From positions 806,001-870,000 of the forward strand of contig CP180023.1 in the NCBI GenBank assembly GCA_047528275.1: 64,000 nucleotides of DNA, given 5' to 3'. Of the stretch, positions 1 through 10,348 are shown in pieces. Below the pieces are notes generated by a model, which was not told where the DNA came from, did not search any database, and saw nothing but the letters and a program-made list of their open reading frames with translations. Each line of letters opens with the position of its first letter. Position 1 is the stretch's first letter. Origin of the DNA: G039954875 sp047528275. Lineage in GTDB: Bacteria; Bacteroidota; Bacteroidia; Flavobacteriales; Blattabacteriaceae. The position numbers and the translations under genes are program-made.

Positions 1-614
1 AAAAGTTGATCCAGATTGTAGTTTTCTTCTGGGATGAGAATATCCAGTGCCCCAGTAGCTATGCCACTATTGAGGGCGATAAAACCCGCATCTCTTCCCA
101 TAACTTCGACAAAAAACAACCGATCATGTGAGGTAGCAGTATCTCTGATCTTGTCGATGGCTTTTATCGCTGTATTGAGTGCTGTGTCATACCCGATAGT
201 GAAGTCAGCACCATAAATGTCGTTGTCTATGGTACCAGGAATACCGATAATGGGTACGTCATACTCTTGTCCAAAAATCATTGCTCCAGTGAAGGAGCCG
301 TCCCCTCCGATGACAACCAAACCTTCTAGGCCAGATTTCTTGAAATTTTCGTAGGCTTTTTGTCTACCTTTTGCAGTCTTAAATACTTTTGATCTAGCAG
401 TCTTCAATATCGTACCCCCGCGATGAATGATATTTTTTACATCTCTAGGTCCCAGAGGTATCATCTTCCCCTCGATCAAACCTTGATAACCTAAACTGAT
501 GCCCATGCAATCTATATCATAATGAGAAGCTGTCCGCACCACGGCACGAAGGGCGGCATTCATACCCGGAGCGTCACCACCGGAAGTCATTATACCTATT
601 CTATTCAGCTTCAT
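1..614 (-). CDS. pfkA: 6-phosphofructokinase, 5' part (runs off the left edge)
   Basis: ATP-dependent 6-phosphofructokinase, the committed step of glycolysis (fructose 6-phosphate to fructose 1,6-bisphosphate), cytoplasmic. About 204 codons are present, with the ATG at 614-612 and no stop before the window edge. The N-terminus carries the nucleotide-binding GGDAPGMN (residues 12-19). Further on are GGDGSFTGA, the substrate/catalytic loop PGTIDND and the motif EVMGRDAGF, all in family order, so the visible part is intact. It is transcribed away from the dead cydAB genes. A TAnnTTTG-type -7 element lies about 40 bases upstream. Together with tpiA further on, it indicates working glycolysis. The identification is secure; only the C-terminal third is unseen. 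Confidence 0.95.
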   Translation of the reverse strand, partial: MKLNRIGIMTSGGDAPGMNAALRAVVRTASHYDIDCMGISLGYQGLIEGKMIPLGPRDVKNIIHRGGTILKTARSKVFKTAKGRQKAYENFKKSGLEGLVVIGGDGSFTGAMIFGQEYDVPIIGIPGTIDNDIYGADFTIGYDTALNTAIKAIDKIRDTATSHDRLFFVEVMGRDAGFIALNSGIATGALDILIPEENYNLDQL

Positions 615-654
615 GTAATTATGGATAAAATTTATAGAAATTTAAAGTCCGTTC

Positions 655-662
655 CAAATTTA
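655..662 (-). promoter_or_regulatory. Possible -7 element (TAAATTTG) for pfkA
   Basis: On the minus strand, TAAATTTG exactly fits the Bacteroidota -7 consensus TAnnTTTG. It would place the transcription start near 650, about 36 bases before the pfkA ATG. I see no clear TTG/TTTG at the matching -33 position, so this is a half-site only. The rest of 615-791 is AT-rich with no gene. Confidence 0.4.
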
Positions 663-791
663 TATATTTTTTCTTGGTTTTATGAGTTTTATTTTAAAAA
701 TCTTATCAAGTGGTTTATCTACTAGAAAGAAATTTTATAAAATCATTTTTTCTTCCAATCTATGTAATTTTATAAAAGAGTTCATCTCTTT

Positions 792-1848
792 TTAATAACC
801 GGTCTCGTTCAATTTTACTTTGCCCTTAAAGGTGTAGAACACAAATACCGTACAAGTGATCAAAAAAGGAGCACCAATGGTGACAAATATCATTATGATC
901 TTGAGAGACTTTGTAGAAACTGCAGCATTTTGAATCGTTAGATTGTAGGCGGGATCTAAGGTAGATAAAACAATATTTGGGAAGAGTTCTTCCCAAATGA
1001 TGAAAAATAGTAAGACGATCGTCAGTTTGGAAAAATAAAGGAATAAAGATACTCGCGCTTGTTGGTTTACCGAGTGATATTCGCTATACTGAGCACCATA
1101 CAACAGGGATGAAGAATATCCAAGGATTCGATTGACTCGTCCGACTCATTTGAGGCACATATAAAAGTGTATAAAAACTCAATAAGAGTATGCTAATAAT
1201 AAAGAAAATTATCCTATCATATATAATGACAGTCAAGTTAGTATAAATTCGATTTTCTATTTTAATCACCAGATAAATCGTCCCATGCATCATGAACAAG
1301 TCCAGCGTAATGACTCCTACTATGAGTGCATAAGGATCTAAAAAAAATAGAGCAGATCCGCTCTGAAAATTTCCTTCTTGATCGATCGGAATCCCGAATA
1401 AGACATTTCACAAAATGATCTTTAATAAAATGGACATATAAATACTCAAAAAAGAATAAGAAATATCTCACATCTTACACCACCACTTCATTGATTCTTT
1501 ACTCCTAGATTCTATGGAGACTGTTCTGAAGATTAAAATTAAGAAAAACCACTAAATGGTATATAAAAAACTGAATCAGAGAAGCATACATCATAAAAAA
1601 ATCCAGCAAATAAAGCCCCTCCACCGATACCAACCATACTTTATTGCTATCTCAAACTGGACAAATGGTATTTAGAACGATTCCCCGGCTTTGTTCTTTC
1701 TTGAAAAATAGGTATACAATCAAGTATCTAGATCAAAATCATCCAAAATGGTATCCACTGCGAACAATCCTATGATGATGAAAAACCACTATGTTGGGTA
1801 AGATAATCCTAATAACACCTCTACTTGTTGTCTCGTTAGTTTGACCAT
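792..1848 (-). pseudogene. cydB: Cytochrome bd oxidase subunit II, decayed
   Basis: Remnant of CydB, the integral-membrane partner of CydA in the bd-type quinol oxidase. It probably began at the ATG at 1848-1846. Early frames read FAVDTILDDFD-like sequence, and around 1600 on the minus strand a fragment resembles the family's WEGNQVWL...GGALFAG segment. The last 104 codons (1103-792) are one clean frame with the family C-terminus: a membrane helix, then FKGKVKLNE before the stop. Between these are multiple stops and frame changes. It lies 10 bases downstream of dead cydA, the normal operon order. It cannot make a functional subunit. Confidence 0.85.
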
Positions 1849-1858
1849 TTTGTACCTA

Positions 1859-3211
1859 TTATCTTGTGCATGGGGTTATGATCAGTATTTCCTTTGGTAT
1901 AAGGACCATGTTGGATCTTCTTATTGAGTAGATAGATAAAAAGAAAAAGAGTAAGCTGTATACCAATGTAAAGAGGATTAATGAGAAAATTATGTAATTG
2001 ATCGTCACAGTTTTTGATAGACCCTCTGAAGTGCGTAGCAAGCCCTAGACTACCTAGGGTTGCCTACCGGTCTCTGCAGTAAACTAACCAGTTTGATTAG
2101 CGATTTGAGGAAGCAAAACACTCCAGACAAATAATTCCATCAATCAGTGTTTTTCAAACAACTTATCCCTCCAGAGTAAACAACAACCATAAGTAGTAAA
2201 AAAGATGAGAAAACCCCCAATGGCTACCATTATATGATACATCTGAAACACTAGATTGGGTGCACTTGTCCTATTTTTTAACGCAAAGTTCTTCAATCCC
2301 CTAACTAGTCTAGTAAAGTCTTAATAAAGAAAAGAAGTAAGTCCCCTAGAGATCTTGATATCTTCGATTTTTCTTTCTCCTTGTCTCTATATAACCATAT
2401 ATATATATATATCAGCTATAGCTAAGCTAGCATAATACCTTTCCATAGCAGCTAATTTAGACGGCTGATACTGGGCTATGATCTCTACTGATCGGTGTCC
2501 TATAAATATCTTCAAAATAAGAGAAAACATTAACTACGATTAAAGCAGGTTTGAAAGATTTTTATGCAAAATCTACATACTTCCCTTTGATGATAAAATA
2601 AGCACTAATACTCAAAACAAGAAACGCTCCTGCAATGAAATCACCCAATCAAACGTGTAAACCCGATCTATCTACGAAGGGTTCAAATCCATCTTCCAAA
2701 AATCCGTAACCTCAGCCCTAGCTTCCAGCCCTTCTTCAATGATCTTATATTCGTATGGTGTCTGTTACCAAGAGTTGCTACTACGATCCAAGCATCTGAA
2801 AAATTGATCTTAAAGTGATCATGATCATTGAGAAGAAGTGTATTTTAGAACTTACCCGATTCCATTTGAAAAGTAATATCCCCAAAATCCGGATTCTAAA
2901 GCAGAAGTAAAAATCCTTTCAATAGCTAATGCATTGCCAAAGACAGCTCCAACGTACTTCGAATAGATAGCTCAATTCGTACCAAATTCAAATTCCATCA
3001 CTATACCGGTAGTTACTCCAATGCTGAAAATCAATGCAAAAATCTTGGTATAAAAACGACTCATCTTATAGTATAATACCTCACCCGTTTTCAAATATAT
3101 ATCTTCCATAAATACCATGACTAGACATAAACTGATGCTCAAAGTCGGATAGATGTAATGAAACGAGATGCTGAAAGCAAATTGAATGCGGGAAAGCACT
3201 TCTATTTTCAT
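1859..3211 (-). pseudogene. cydA: Cytochrome bd oxidase subunit I, decayed
   Basis: Remnant of CydA, the haem-bearing subunit of the high-affinity bd quinol oxidase. The first 79 codons (3211-2972) are intact and diagnostic: MKIEVLSRIQFAFSISFHYIYP-type start with the haem-ligand His, then FALIFSIGVTTGIVMEFEFG. The last 60 codons (2041-1859) match the C-terminal helix region, starting MLRTSEGLSKTV. The middle holds stops and frame changes in all frames. Length (about 1.35 kb) matches an undeleted gene, so inactivation is by point mutations and small indels. Loss with cydB removes microaerobic respiration through this oxidase; whether another terminal oxidase exists lies outside the window. Confidence 0.9.
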
Positions 3212-3347
3212 AAAAAAAAGTATTTTAAGTAAAAATTACAAATTAAATTTAGGTGTTTCTTTAATGATTAATAAAGATAATATATTAATTTTTATTAAAA
3301 CTATTATTATGAATAAATTATTGACTTGTTAATAAAAATTAAATATC

Positions 3348-4487
3348 ATGAATCGGTTTATATCAATTCTCTCTATTTTAATGGTCTTAAAAGAGATCTA
3401 TATTCAGGTAGAAGTAAGGATAAGCGCCACACAAGGGTCCCTACATATCGAAAATAAAATGAAAAATGAAATAAATATAGCGGTATGGTTTTCCCCTCAG
3501 CATCCCATATAGATAAGGTGATCAGGCTCGATGAAATAGATCTGGTAGAAGGTACTCTGATCTTTAATAACAATGAACAAATACTATGGTTTTATAGAAG
3601 AGATGGATGAAAAAGATTAACCATAGCAAGGAAGAAAAACTAAACTCTATGGATACTTTGGTATATAATTATAATATTGAGTAGATAACTAATATTAATG
3701 TATTTTGCATCTCTTTAATTTCATCAAAAGAAGGGAAAACATACTTACTAGTTTGTTATTATGTAAATTATGTACTACTAATAATAGATAATGATAGTAA
3801 ATATTATAACAATAATAAATTAAAAGAAATAACATCTTCCAAAGCACGAAAAATAATAGCCGTAGCTCTTGGTTTTTTTAGTGTTTATATTTTAGCAAAT
3901 AGATTGGTTTTTAGCTTGTGATACAATTTGGATAGCCAATTTAAATCTCCATTGCTGAATGGATTTAGCCCTAACTAATTCAATTTCATCCCAACAGAGA
4001 TCACATTTCCAATAAAAGATAAAATAATCGTTATAAATATATTAGTTAATAATTTTGATATAATTATATAGTAAGAAGTAGTCTATGTTTGGGGAAAATA
4101 AAAATAGCTAATTGGATGTAGGGGATAGAGAGAATAAAATTTCCCCCCAAAAAAATAATTTTTTTTTCATCAAAAATGAAGGACATAGCTGCATTACTAT
4201 CTACTGCCTATACACTGACAGAAGATGGATATTTTTTGGGGAGTAGGGGAAAAGTACTAGGAAAGACCGGAGATCAAACAATGTTAGGTATAGTAAAAGC
4301 ACCAGAGAATGAAAGGATTGCAGCCATCACTTCATTTTTTTTCTCAACTAATCTATATACATGAATAATAAATGAAGAGAGAAACCAAGTATTAAGTTAT
4401 GCTTGTGGAAGGAATGATCATAGTCAATTGGAAGATTTTACACAGGAAAATAAGTCACAATCAATTAGATTTTTAAGATTCAAATAA
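3348..4487 (+). pseudogene. Exported RCC1-repeat protein, decayed (copy A)
   Basis: Probable start ATG at 3348 opens a hydrophobic, signal-like segment (MNRFISILSILMVL), then a GSLHIENK stretch. In another frame follow KVIRLDEIDLVEGTLIF and NEQILWFYRRDG with a stop where Trp is expected (TGG to TGA). This arrangement resembles a common N-terminal module of exported Bacteroidota proteins (family pattern ...ALDV...KGFLPPR...EGLLIYNT...W). RCC1-like pieces follow: LTEDGYFLGSRGKVLGKTGD near 4210 and ACGRNDHSQLEDFTQENKSQ near 4400-4460, close to the RCC1 pattern GxNxxGQLG. Stops and frame changes throughout. The same architecture recurs at 22.7-24.4 kb. The role is unknown; RCC1 propellers mediate protein binding. 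Confidence 0.6.
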
Positions 4488-4506
4488 ATAGGTATATTTG
4501 AATATC

Positions 4507-4905
4507 ATGGAAAGTAAAAAAATCATATTGTTCGACGGGATATGTAACCTGTGTAACAGTTTTGTAGAATTCGTTATTCGAATTGACCCGATGGCAATAT
4601 TCCAATTTGCGTCGCTCCAATCAACATTTGGTCAAAAAGTATTACGAAAATATGGCTTACCCCCTCAAACATTTGACTCAGTCCTTTTATGGGAAAACGG
4701 AAGATTGTACCAAAAATCTATAGCCGTATTTAGAATCTTTAGAAAACTGAAATTTCCATTCAATCTTCTGAGTGGATTTCTTCTCCTACCCGGATTCCTA
4801 ATAGACCCTCTCTACACTATCATCTCAAAAAGGCGTTATCAACTACGAGGCAAGACAGACCATTGCATGACGCCTAGCTCTATCTTACAAAAAAGGTTCT
4901 TGTGA
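4507..4905 (+). CDS. DCC-family (DUF393) thiol-disulfide oxidoreductase-like protein
   Basis: Small protein of the DCC/DUF393 family, named for its conserved Asp-Cys-Cys pattern. The N-terminus reads IILFDGICNLCNSF, with the CxxC-type motif directly after the first strand; the C-terminal half is hydrophobic and basic (PGFLIDPLYTIISKRRYQL). About 132 residues, the usual size. I prefer the ATG at 4507 over the in-frame TTG at 4498, because it places the DGxCxLC motif at the usual distance from the N-terminus. It stands alone between two dead genes and is uninterrupted. The family is thought to be redox-active, but its substrates are not established, so no specific role is assigned. Confidence 0.85.
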   Translation: MESKKIILFDGICNLCNSFVEFVIRIDPMAIFQFASLQSTFGQKVLRKYGLPPQTFDSVLLWENGRLYQKSIAVFRIFRKLKFPFNLLSGFLLLPGFLIDPLYTIISKRRYQLRGKTDHCMTPSSILQKRFL

Positions 4906-5039
4906 CCCCTTCTTACTCAGTCTAGTAATTACCAATATCCAAGAACTTCCTCACCAATAAAAAACATTACATATAGCCGTCCATCAATGAAAAACATCCA
5001 TCGCTAAGAACCCATTACCGTTGAGAAGAATTTATACCC

Positions 5040-6508
5040 CCTTCATTTAATTAAATAAACGAACTACATCATCCTCAGTCTTTTTCAATAAGAGACCACC
5101 AATCACAATAATTAAATAAAATAAAACCATAAATAATCTCATTAACCATTTCCTTAAAAAGACTATTAGTCTATGCTAATATCGTCAATGCCCCCAAAAC
5201 CATACCTAAAAGTGCCCAGCAGTTGTGTTATATGTCTCCAATGCAAACTAAATAAGACCCACACCGAAGCAAATGGAGCCTCAAATCTAACCCAAACATA
5301 TGCACTAGGTCCATGATGATGTTTTCATTGGTCTTATATCCTAGGAAGATAGCTATTGATTGCTACTAATAAAACAGCAAGACGGGGCCTACAAAAACTA
5401 ATTCTTTATCGCTGGCACAACGTCGAAAAAAACATTTTATAAAAATTCTCTGTGACAGTACTAGATTTGACCAGCAACTGCGAAGAAATTGTACTCATAA
5501 TAGCAGCTAAAATACTCGAGAGTAAAAACCCACCGACCAGTGGATGAAAATACTCTCAGGATTGATTAATGTCATCCCAATCCGATATACATAAGCTATA
5601 CCTATAAGCCCCAATAAACATGTCCCCTAAATAGAAAAAATTATCCACCCTATCCCCCCATACTAGTTTTCTAGCCACCTTCAACTAGCCGACCAGAACG
5701 GATAGCTGTAAAACCGTACTATGGTATGCGGTTCTCTAAAATAGCTCAAACCTCAAGCCAACAAAGAGACAATTGTCATTATATTCTTATTTTTGAAAAC
5801 ATCCAACAGTTCAAGATTTACACTACGTATCGTATCAAAAGTGACATTCATCCTTCCCAACTTCACAATAGCCACATAGGCACTACTACCAAATCAAATA
5901 CCATACATAATAGTCCCCTGTACAAAATCAGTTAAGCTTACAGACATAAATCCCCAAAACAATCTATAAAAAAAATACCAATCAAGCCATTACAAAAAGA
6001 CCAACATGATAGTCTAAACCATAGACCGATTTAAACAATGCTCCTAAATACCATATCTGACGACATATACAACGTAAAAAAAAACAAAATCACCAAAGTC
6101 GAGATCAGACGTAATATTTTCGTCTTATTCCGAAATCGATTCTGAAAAAAAATCTGGAATGGTGATGGAATTATTTACTATCTCCGTATACAAAAAAAAA
6201 GATTAGCTTCCATTAATATATAATTAAAATACGCCCCTACAGTCAACCCCACAGTAATCTAAATACTAAAAATCTTCAGAGACATATACAAAACCCCTGG
6301 AATCCCGCTTCATGAGCAAAAACCGGATCCACTCATGTCCGAAGCCCCAGCAGAAAGAGTAGCTACACACAGCTGGACCTAAAGAACCACTACTCAACAT
6401 ATACTCAGATATGTCACTGCTAGACTTCCTATAAGAATAGTAACTAATATATAACATCGATAAAAATAAACTCCAATAGATACAAATTTGTAGTTCATAC
6501 TCTTTCAT
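5040..6508 (-). pseudogene. Sodium:solute symporter (PutP-like), decayed
   Basis: The first 80 codons from the ATG at 6508 read as a sodium:solute symporter of the SSS family: a first membrane helix (YWSLFLSMLYISYYSY), then RKSSSDISEYMLSSGSLGPA, the family's short loop before the second helix, followed by a frame break where Trp/Gly-rich sequence is expected. The roughly 1.5 kb of wreckage downstream matches the size of a PutP-type transporter (about 490 residues), but I could only follow hydrophobic pieces with repeated stops; the 3' boundary is approximate. PutP carries proline with Na+ in other bacteria. The substrate here is inferred from N-terminal similarity only. Confidence 0.7.
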
Positions 6509-7021
6509 AATTTATAGATCAATGATAAGTAAAACTCTATAAAATATCTAAAAAGAAGGTAATCCATTTATTTTAATATTTTAAAATCAATATATTGTAC
6601 TTAAAATAATAAAATAACATAAAACTTCCTTCGATTTATAGAAATCTTTAAAGAATACTCTCGATGAAGATTTGTATCGGAGTTTTCCTATAACAATATT
6701 TGCCTGAGTAGTTTTATGATGATTGTAATGGTAAAGTCATTGATCAAAATCTGCTTGTTACTTTTTTGAGTTCTTGTATACTTTTTTTTGAAGGCTATGA
6801 TAATTCTTTTTAAGAATCAGTTGCAGTAATTTTGATATTTTCTTTTCATGATCTATAGAAGAGGCTGCTATCAAGGATTATTTTTTATCCTTATAACTAG
6901 TAGAAAAACCTAAGTGCTATGACTGTCGATATCATTATATCCATCACCATGCAGCATTATCTTAGAGAGAATGGGGAAGGAAGCTACTGAATTCCAGCCA
7001 TCTACGTCGAGGAAAAACATC
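6509..7021. other. AT-rich stretch without an identifiable gene
   Basis: About 510 bases upstream of the dead symporter. Every frame on both strands is broken every few dozen codons. I see no recognisable protein fragment, tRNA or clear promoter. It may hold the 5' part of the small membrane-protein remnant that follows. Confidence 0.5.
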
Positions 7022-7198
7022 TACTGTAGTAGAAGATAAAATCAATCACTTCACTACAAAAGAAGATTTGACTAGGGAAATAAATACTGTCAAAAACGAC
7101 CTGATCCGATGGATGATCGGTATTTTTATCACTCTTGTAGTGATGATTTTAGGGCCACATGTCACGATCATTTTCTTCTTAACACAATTAGTTAAATA
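7022..7198 (+). pseudogene. C-terminal remnant of a small coiled-coil/membrane protein
   Basis: An open stretch on the plus strand reads VEDKINHFTTKEDLTREI, then NTVKNDLIRWMIGIFITL and a hydrophobic end before a TAA at about 7198. The pattern of a TKEDL-type heptad segment followed by one C-terminal membrane helix resembles short DUF1640-like proteins. No start codon is available in frame, so the 5' part appears lost or shifted. The same region on the minus strand has an open frame, but it looks like the shadow of this one. Function unknown. Confidence 0.4.
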
Positions 7199-7449
7199 AA
7201 TTCCTATCTGTTTAGGACCTATTTGAATCAAGAAGGGGTTATTTCCCTTTGTTTTCTTAATAGTTTCATATAAATTATTAATAATAAGGCTTATAGGCTT
7301 AGATTGATCTCAGGATGGGATTTGTATTTTACATATAAGATGGGGTCAAACGTTTTATTTAGAACAGGAAAAAATTGGAGAGTTTACAAAGGATAAGCTT
7401 GAAAACATTGAACGTTTTCTAAGACTTTAAACTCGATAAGTTTTTTCGT

Positions 7450-7457
7450 TAGATTTG
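7450..7457 (+). promoter_or_regulatory. Possible -7 element (TAGATTTG) for dps
   Basis: TAGATTTG fits TAnnTTTG and lies 25 bases before the dps start. A loose TTTA at 7426-7429 is about the right distance for a degraded -33 element. Predicted transcription would start near 7462, leaving a 20-base leader. Confidence 0.4.
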
Positions 7458-7481
7458 CTTTGGAAAATAGAGTAGATCGAT

Positions 7482-7961
7482 ATGAGGAAAAATGCTATTG
7501 GACTTAATGCAGAGAAAGCAATGGATCTGGCCTGTGATTTAAATAACTTATTAGCTAATGCTCAGGTATATTATCAAAATCTCAGAGGAGTTCATTGGAA
7601 TATACACGGACAGAATTTTTTTGAATTGCATGCCAAATTTGAGGAGTTGTACATAGAAGCTCAAGAAAATGTAGACTTAATCGCTGAGCGTATCCTTACT
7701 TTGGGAGGTACGCCCTTGCATACATTTGAGGATTATATCAAAACGTCCACTGTAAGTGTTGGGAAGGATATTTCTAAGGATGAAGATTGTGTGAGATTGA
7801 TTCTGGGCTCCTTGTCCAGTTTACTCGAAATAGAACGCGAATTGCTCGACAAGTCTGATAAATTAAATGATGAGGGAACCAATTCGATGGTTAGTGACTT
7901 TATTACTGTTCAGGAGAAGGTGGTTTGGATGCTTGAGTCCTGGCTGGGTAAAAAGATATGA
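7482..7961 (+). CDS. dps: Dps-family ferritin-like DNA-protection protein
   Basis: A 159-residue miniferritin of the Dps family. These assemble as dodecamers that oxidise and store Fe(II) using hydrogen peroxide, limiting Fenton damage; some also coat DNA. The ferroxidase ligands are all visible with canonical spacing: His38 and His50 from one helix, Asp65 and Glu69 from the next (VHWNIHG...FFELHAKFEELY...ENVDLIAERI). The gene is monocistronic, flanked by decayed sequence on both sides, with a plausible promoter just upstream. It survives although the neighbouring transport and respiration genes are dead, which suggests oxidative/iron stress still matters. Confidence 0.95.
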   Translation: MRKNAIGLNAEKAMDLACDLNNLLANAQVYYQNLRGVHWNIHGQNFFELHAKFEELYIEAQENVDLIAERILTLGGTPLHTFEDYIKTSTVSVGKDISKDEDCVRLILGSLSSLLEIERELLDKSDKLNDEGTNSMVSDFITVQEKVVWMLESWLGKKI

Positions 7962-8085
7962 AATATAATGAGTGAAGGGTCTTAGAAAAAAAACCTCTTT
8001 TATTATTAAATATTACTTTTGATAGATTTTATTTATGTATTTTTTTTATTGAGTTTTTTGATGTATTCATTGAAGATTTTAGATT

Positions 8086-8106
8086 CTTCTACCTTTAAGG
8101 TAGAAG
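8086..8106. repeat. Inverted repeat, 10-bp arms
   Basis: CTTCTACCTT and AAGGTAGAAG are separated by one base, a near-perfect palindrome. A related palindrome sharing CTTCTACCTT lies at 8376-8394. Both sit inside the decayed lipoprotein gene; no T tract follows, so a terminator role is not supported. Confidence 0.5.
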
Positions 8107-8375
8107 GCAATATCTTTTATTTGTTTTTAACACAATCGACGGTTTTGTTTTTCAACTGAGTGATTTTTCATATTTTTACCCCCAGTAGTTTATTTTAATT
8201 TATTAACATATTGTATATTTTTTTATACAAATCCTTAAACTTTTTTGTTGGCAAATTTTGAGATACTACTGAAGGCACCTTTGACTTTTTCTTATATCTT
8301 CTCAGAGACTGTATTTTTGATTACATATGTAATAGCATCTCAGCTGGCATCTACGGTATCTGCTTCTTGGACTTT

Positions 8376-8394
8376 ACCTTCTACCTTAGAAGGT
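8376..8394. repeat. Inverted repeat, 8-bp arms
   Basis: ACCTTCTA and TAGAAGGT flank a CCT spacer. The core CCTTCTACCTT is shared with the palindrome 290 bases away. Could be a codon-level repeat (Lys-Val-Glu in the lost protein) rather than a site. Confidence 0.4.
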
Positions 8395-8605
8395 CTCATT
8401 TTCGTTGTTTCCGCTTTTTTCGAATCATTAAAACAAGCATTATTCATAATGAATCCTATCATTTACAATGCTAAAATTATATTTTTTATATTTTCAAAAA
8501 TTTAAGTTTTATTAGTAAATACTTATAATATGTTTCGTAACATATGAGTTCTATTTGTAAATCATTTTTTATCCCTGCATACAGAAGACCTATTTAAAAT
8601 CATTC

Positions 8606-10348
8606 CTATGCTTTTTCATATTGTGCATGGTATAATTTTGAGTAGTATCCTTCTAGTCGTAACAAGGAAGCATGTGTTCCGGTTTCTACAATATTTCCAT
8701 TGTGGATCACTAGAATCTTATCAGTACTTTGTATTGTCGAGAGCCGATGTGCAATGATGATGGAAGTCTTGTCTTGGGTTAAATGATGGATAGCTTGATG
8801 GATGAGTTTTTCAGAGATGTCGTCTACAGAAGCTGTGGCTTCGTCTAATACGAGTACTGAGTAAGGATGTAGCTGGACTCTTAAAAAGGAGATCAATTGT
8901 CTTTGTCCTACCGAAAGGATATGTCCTCTTTCTTGTACAGGTTGATCATAACCTTTTGGTAATGATTGGATAAAATCGTGGACACCAATTTTTTTTGCAT
9001 GTTTTTGAATGGTTTTCAGACTGATGCTGGGATCGCCTAAGGTGACATTATTTAGGATGGAATCGTTAAATAGAAAAGTATCTTGGGTCACTATTCTAAT
9101 GTGACGTCTCAAATTTTGCAACTCGAATGCATTGATGGGCGTTGCATCGATATAAATATTCCCTTTATTGGTATCATAGAATCTTGGCATGAGTTGAACG
9201 ATTGTAGACTTTCCAGCGCCAGTAGGCCCTATTATAGCTATTTTTTCTCCGGGCTTGATCTCAAAAGATAGACCTTTCAATACGGGTTCTTCTTCGGTAT
9301 AGGAGAAGTGTACCTGATCAAAAATGATGTGTCCTTTTATCTTATCGGGTTGTAGGCGGCCTTTATTGGATAATGTCTCATTAACATGTGAAAGCTTGAA
9401 TACGCGTTCAGCTCCTGTCAATCCTCTTTGCATGTTCTTGAATCGATCGACCATTTGACGCATTGGTTGAAACAACATATAAGTGAAGAATATAAAGGCG
9501 ATTACTTCTCCTGGTTTGACATCTCCGTGGGTTATAGCACTCCATCCCCCATAGGTGATTAGTGCGCTTATAACGATAGCAGATAAGAGTTCGACGACAG
9601 GGAAGAAAATCGAAAAATAAAAAATTGTTTTGAAGTGTGCTTTCATCAGTAGGTGGTTGATCTTTTTGAATTTTTTAAATTCTTCTGCTTCGCGATAAAA
9701 GAGTTGTACGATATGCATCCCACTGATACGCTCTTGTGCAAAGCTGTTCAAGCGAGCAGTCTGGAGACGTTCTTCTTGAAATGTTTTTTTCAATGCCTTT
9801 TGAAAATATCTTGTAATGAAGTACATGATTGGGATAGCTGAGATTGTCAAAGAGGCTAAGGGTACATGCATCGTGTACATCATTATCACAATGGTGATAA
9901 CTCTCAAGATATCTCCAAAGAGCATTAATAGCCCATCAAACACTGTAGCTATGGTTTCTATATCTGATACAGAACGCGTCACCAGTAGACCGATGGGGGT
10001 TTGGTTGAAGAAAGTTATTCTGAATGCAAGCAGCTTCTCAAAGAGGACTGTTCGAACTTGTCGGATCACATTCTGTGCCAACAGATTGGAGAAATAGGTC
10101 AAGGTAAAATGAAATATCCCTTCTAAGAGCAAGAGTAGTCCGATCCCAATCAAAAGTTTTGTCAAACCTTCAAAGTCTTTGTAAGTGATATGATTATCGA
10201 TGGCTTGTTGTATCAATTTGGGACGATAGGCTGCTGCGAGAGACCATGTGATAGAGATCCCTATAGCTATGAAGGTGATACTTTTGTATTGCAGTCCCAT
10301 CTGCATCAATTGCTTCAATAAGGAGTATTTAGAAGCGTTTTTTTTCAT
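8606..10348 (-). CDS. ABC exporter, fused membrane and ATPase domains
   Basis: A 580-residue half-transporter of the MsbA/multidrug type. It has an N-terminal domain with about six membrane helices (residues 20-310), then an ATPase domain with Walker A GPTGAGKST, the Q-loop TQDTF, the signature LSVGQRQLISF, Walker B VLVLDEA and the switch His in IIAHRL. The signature is LSVGQ rather than LSGGQ, which is common in this subfamily. It would act as a homodimer or heterodimer exporting lipid or hydrophobic compounds; the substrate cannot be read from sequence. Its start overlaps the truA stop by 4 bases (ATGA), so the two are translationally coupled. Fully intact. Confidence 0.92.
   Translation of the reverse strand: MKKNASKYSLLKQLMQMGLQYKSITFIAIGISITWSLAAAYRPKLIQQAIDNHITYKDFEGLTKLLIGIGLLLLLEGIFHFTLTYFSNLLAQNVIRQVRTVLFEKLLAFRITFFNQTPIGLLVTRSVSDIETIATVFDGLLMLFGDILRVITIVIMMYTMHVPLASLTISAIPIMYFITRYFQKALKKTFQEERLQTARLNSFAQERISGMHIVQLFYREAEEFKKFKKINHLLMKAHFKTIFYFSIFFPVVELLSAIVISALITYGGWSAITHGDVKPGEVIAFIFFTYMLFQPMRQMVDRFKNMQRGLTGAERVFKLSHVNETLSNKGRLQPDKIKGHIIFDQVHFSYTEEEPVLKGLSFEIKPGEKIAIIGPTGAGKSTIVQLMPRFYDTNKGNIYIDATPINAFELQNLRRHIRIVTQDTFLFNDSILNNVTLGDPSISLKTIQKHAKKIGVHDFIQSLPKGYDQPVQERGHILSVGQRQLISFLRVQLHPYSVLVLDEATASVDDISEKLIHQAIHHLTQDKTSIIIAHRLSTIQSTDKILVIHNGNIVETGTHASLLRLEGYYSKLYHAQYEKA

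Larger units (their letters stand above)
8033..8505 (-). pseudogene. Small lipoprotein, decayed
   Basis: A minus-strand frame begins with a hydrophobic segment interrupted by a stop, then MIGFIMNNAC, a fair lipobox with the lipidation Cys, followed by a Lys/Glu/Ser-rich region (FNDSKKAETTKM, then KVEGKVQEAD). Two further in-frame stops and at least one frame change precede a C-terminal KVEESKIFNEYIKKLN-like segment ending near 8033. The sequence points to a roughly 150-residue exported lipoprotein of unknown role. It contains two short perfect inverted repeats (8086-8106 and 8376-8394). The plus strand is also open here (8245-8505) but has no recognisable protein. Confidence 0.5.
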
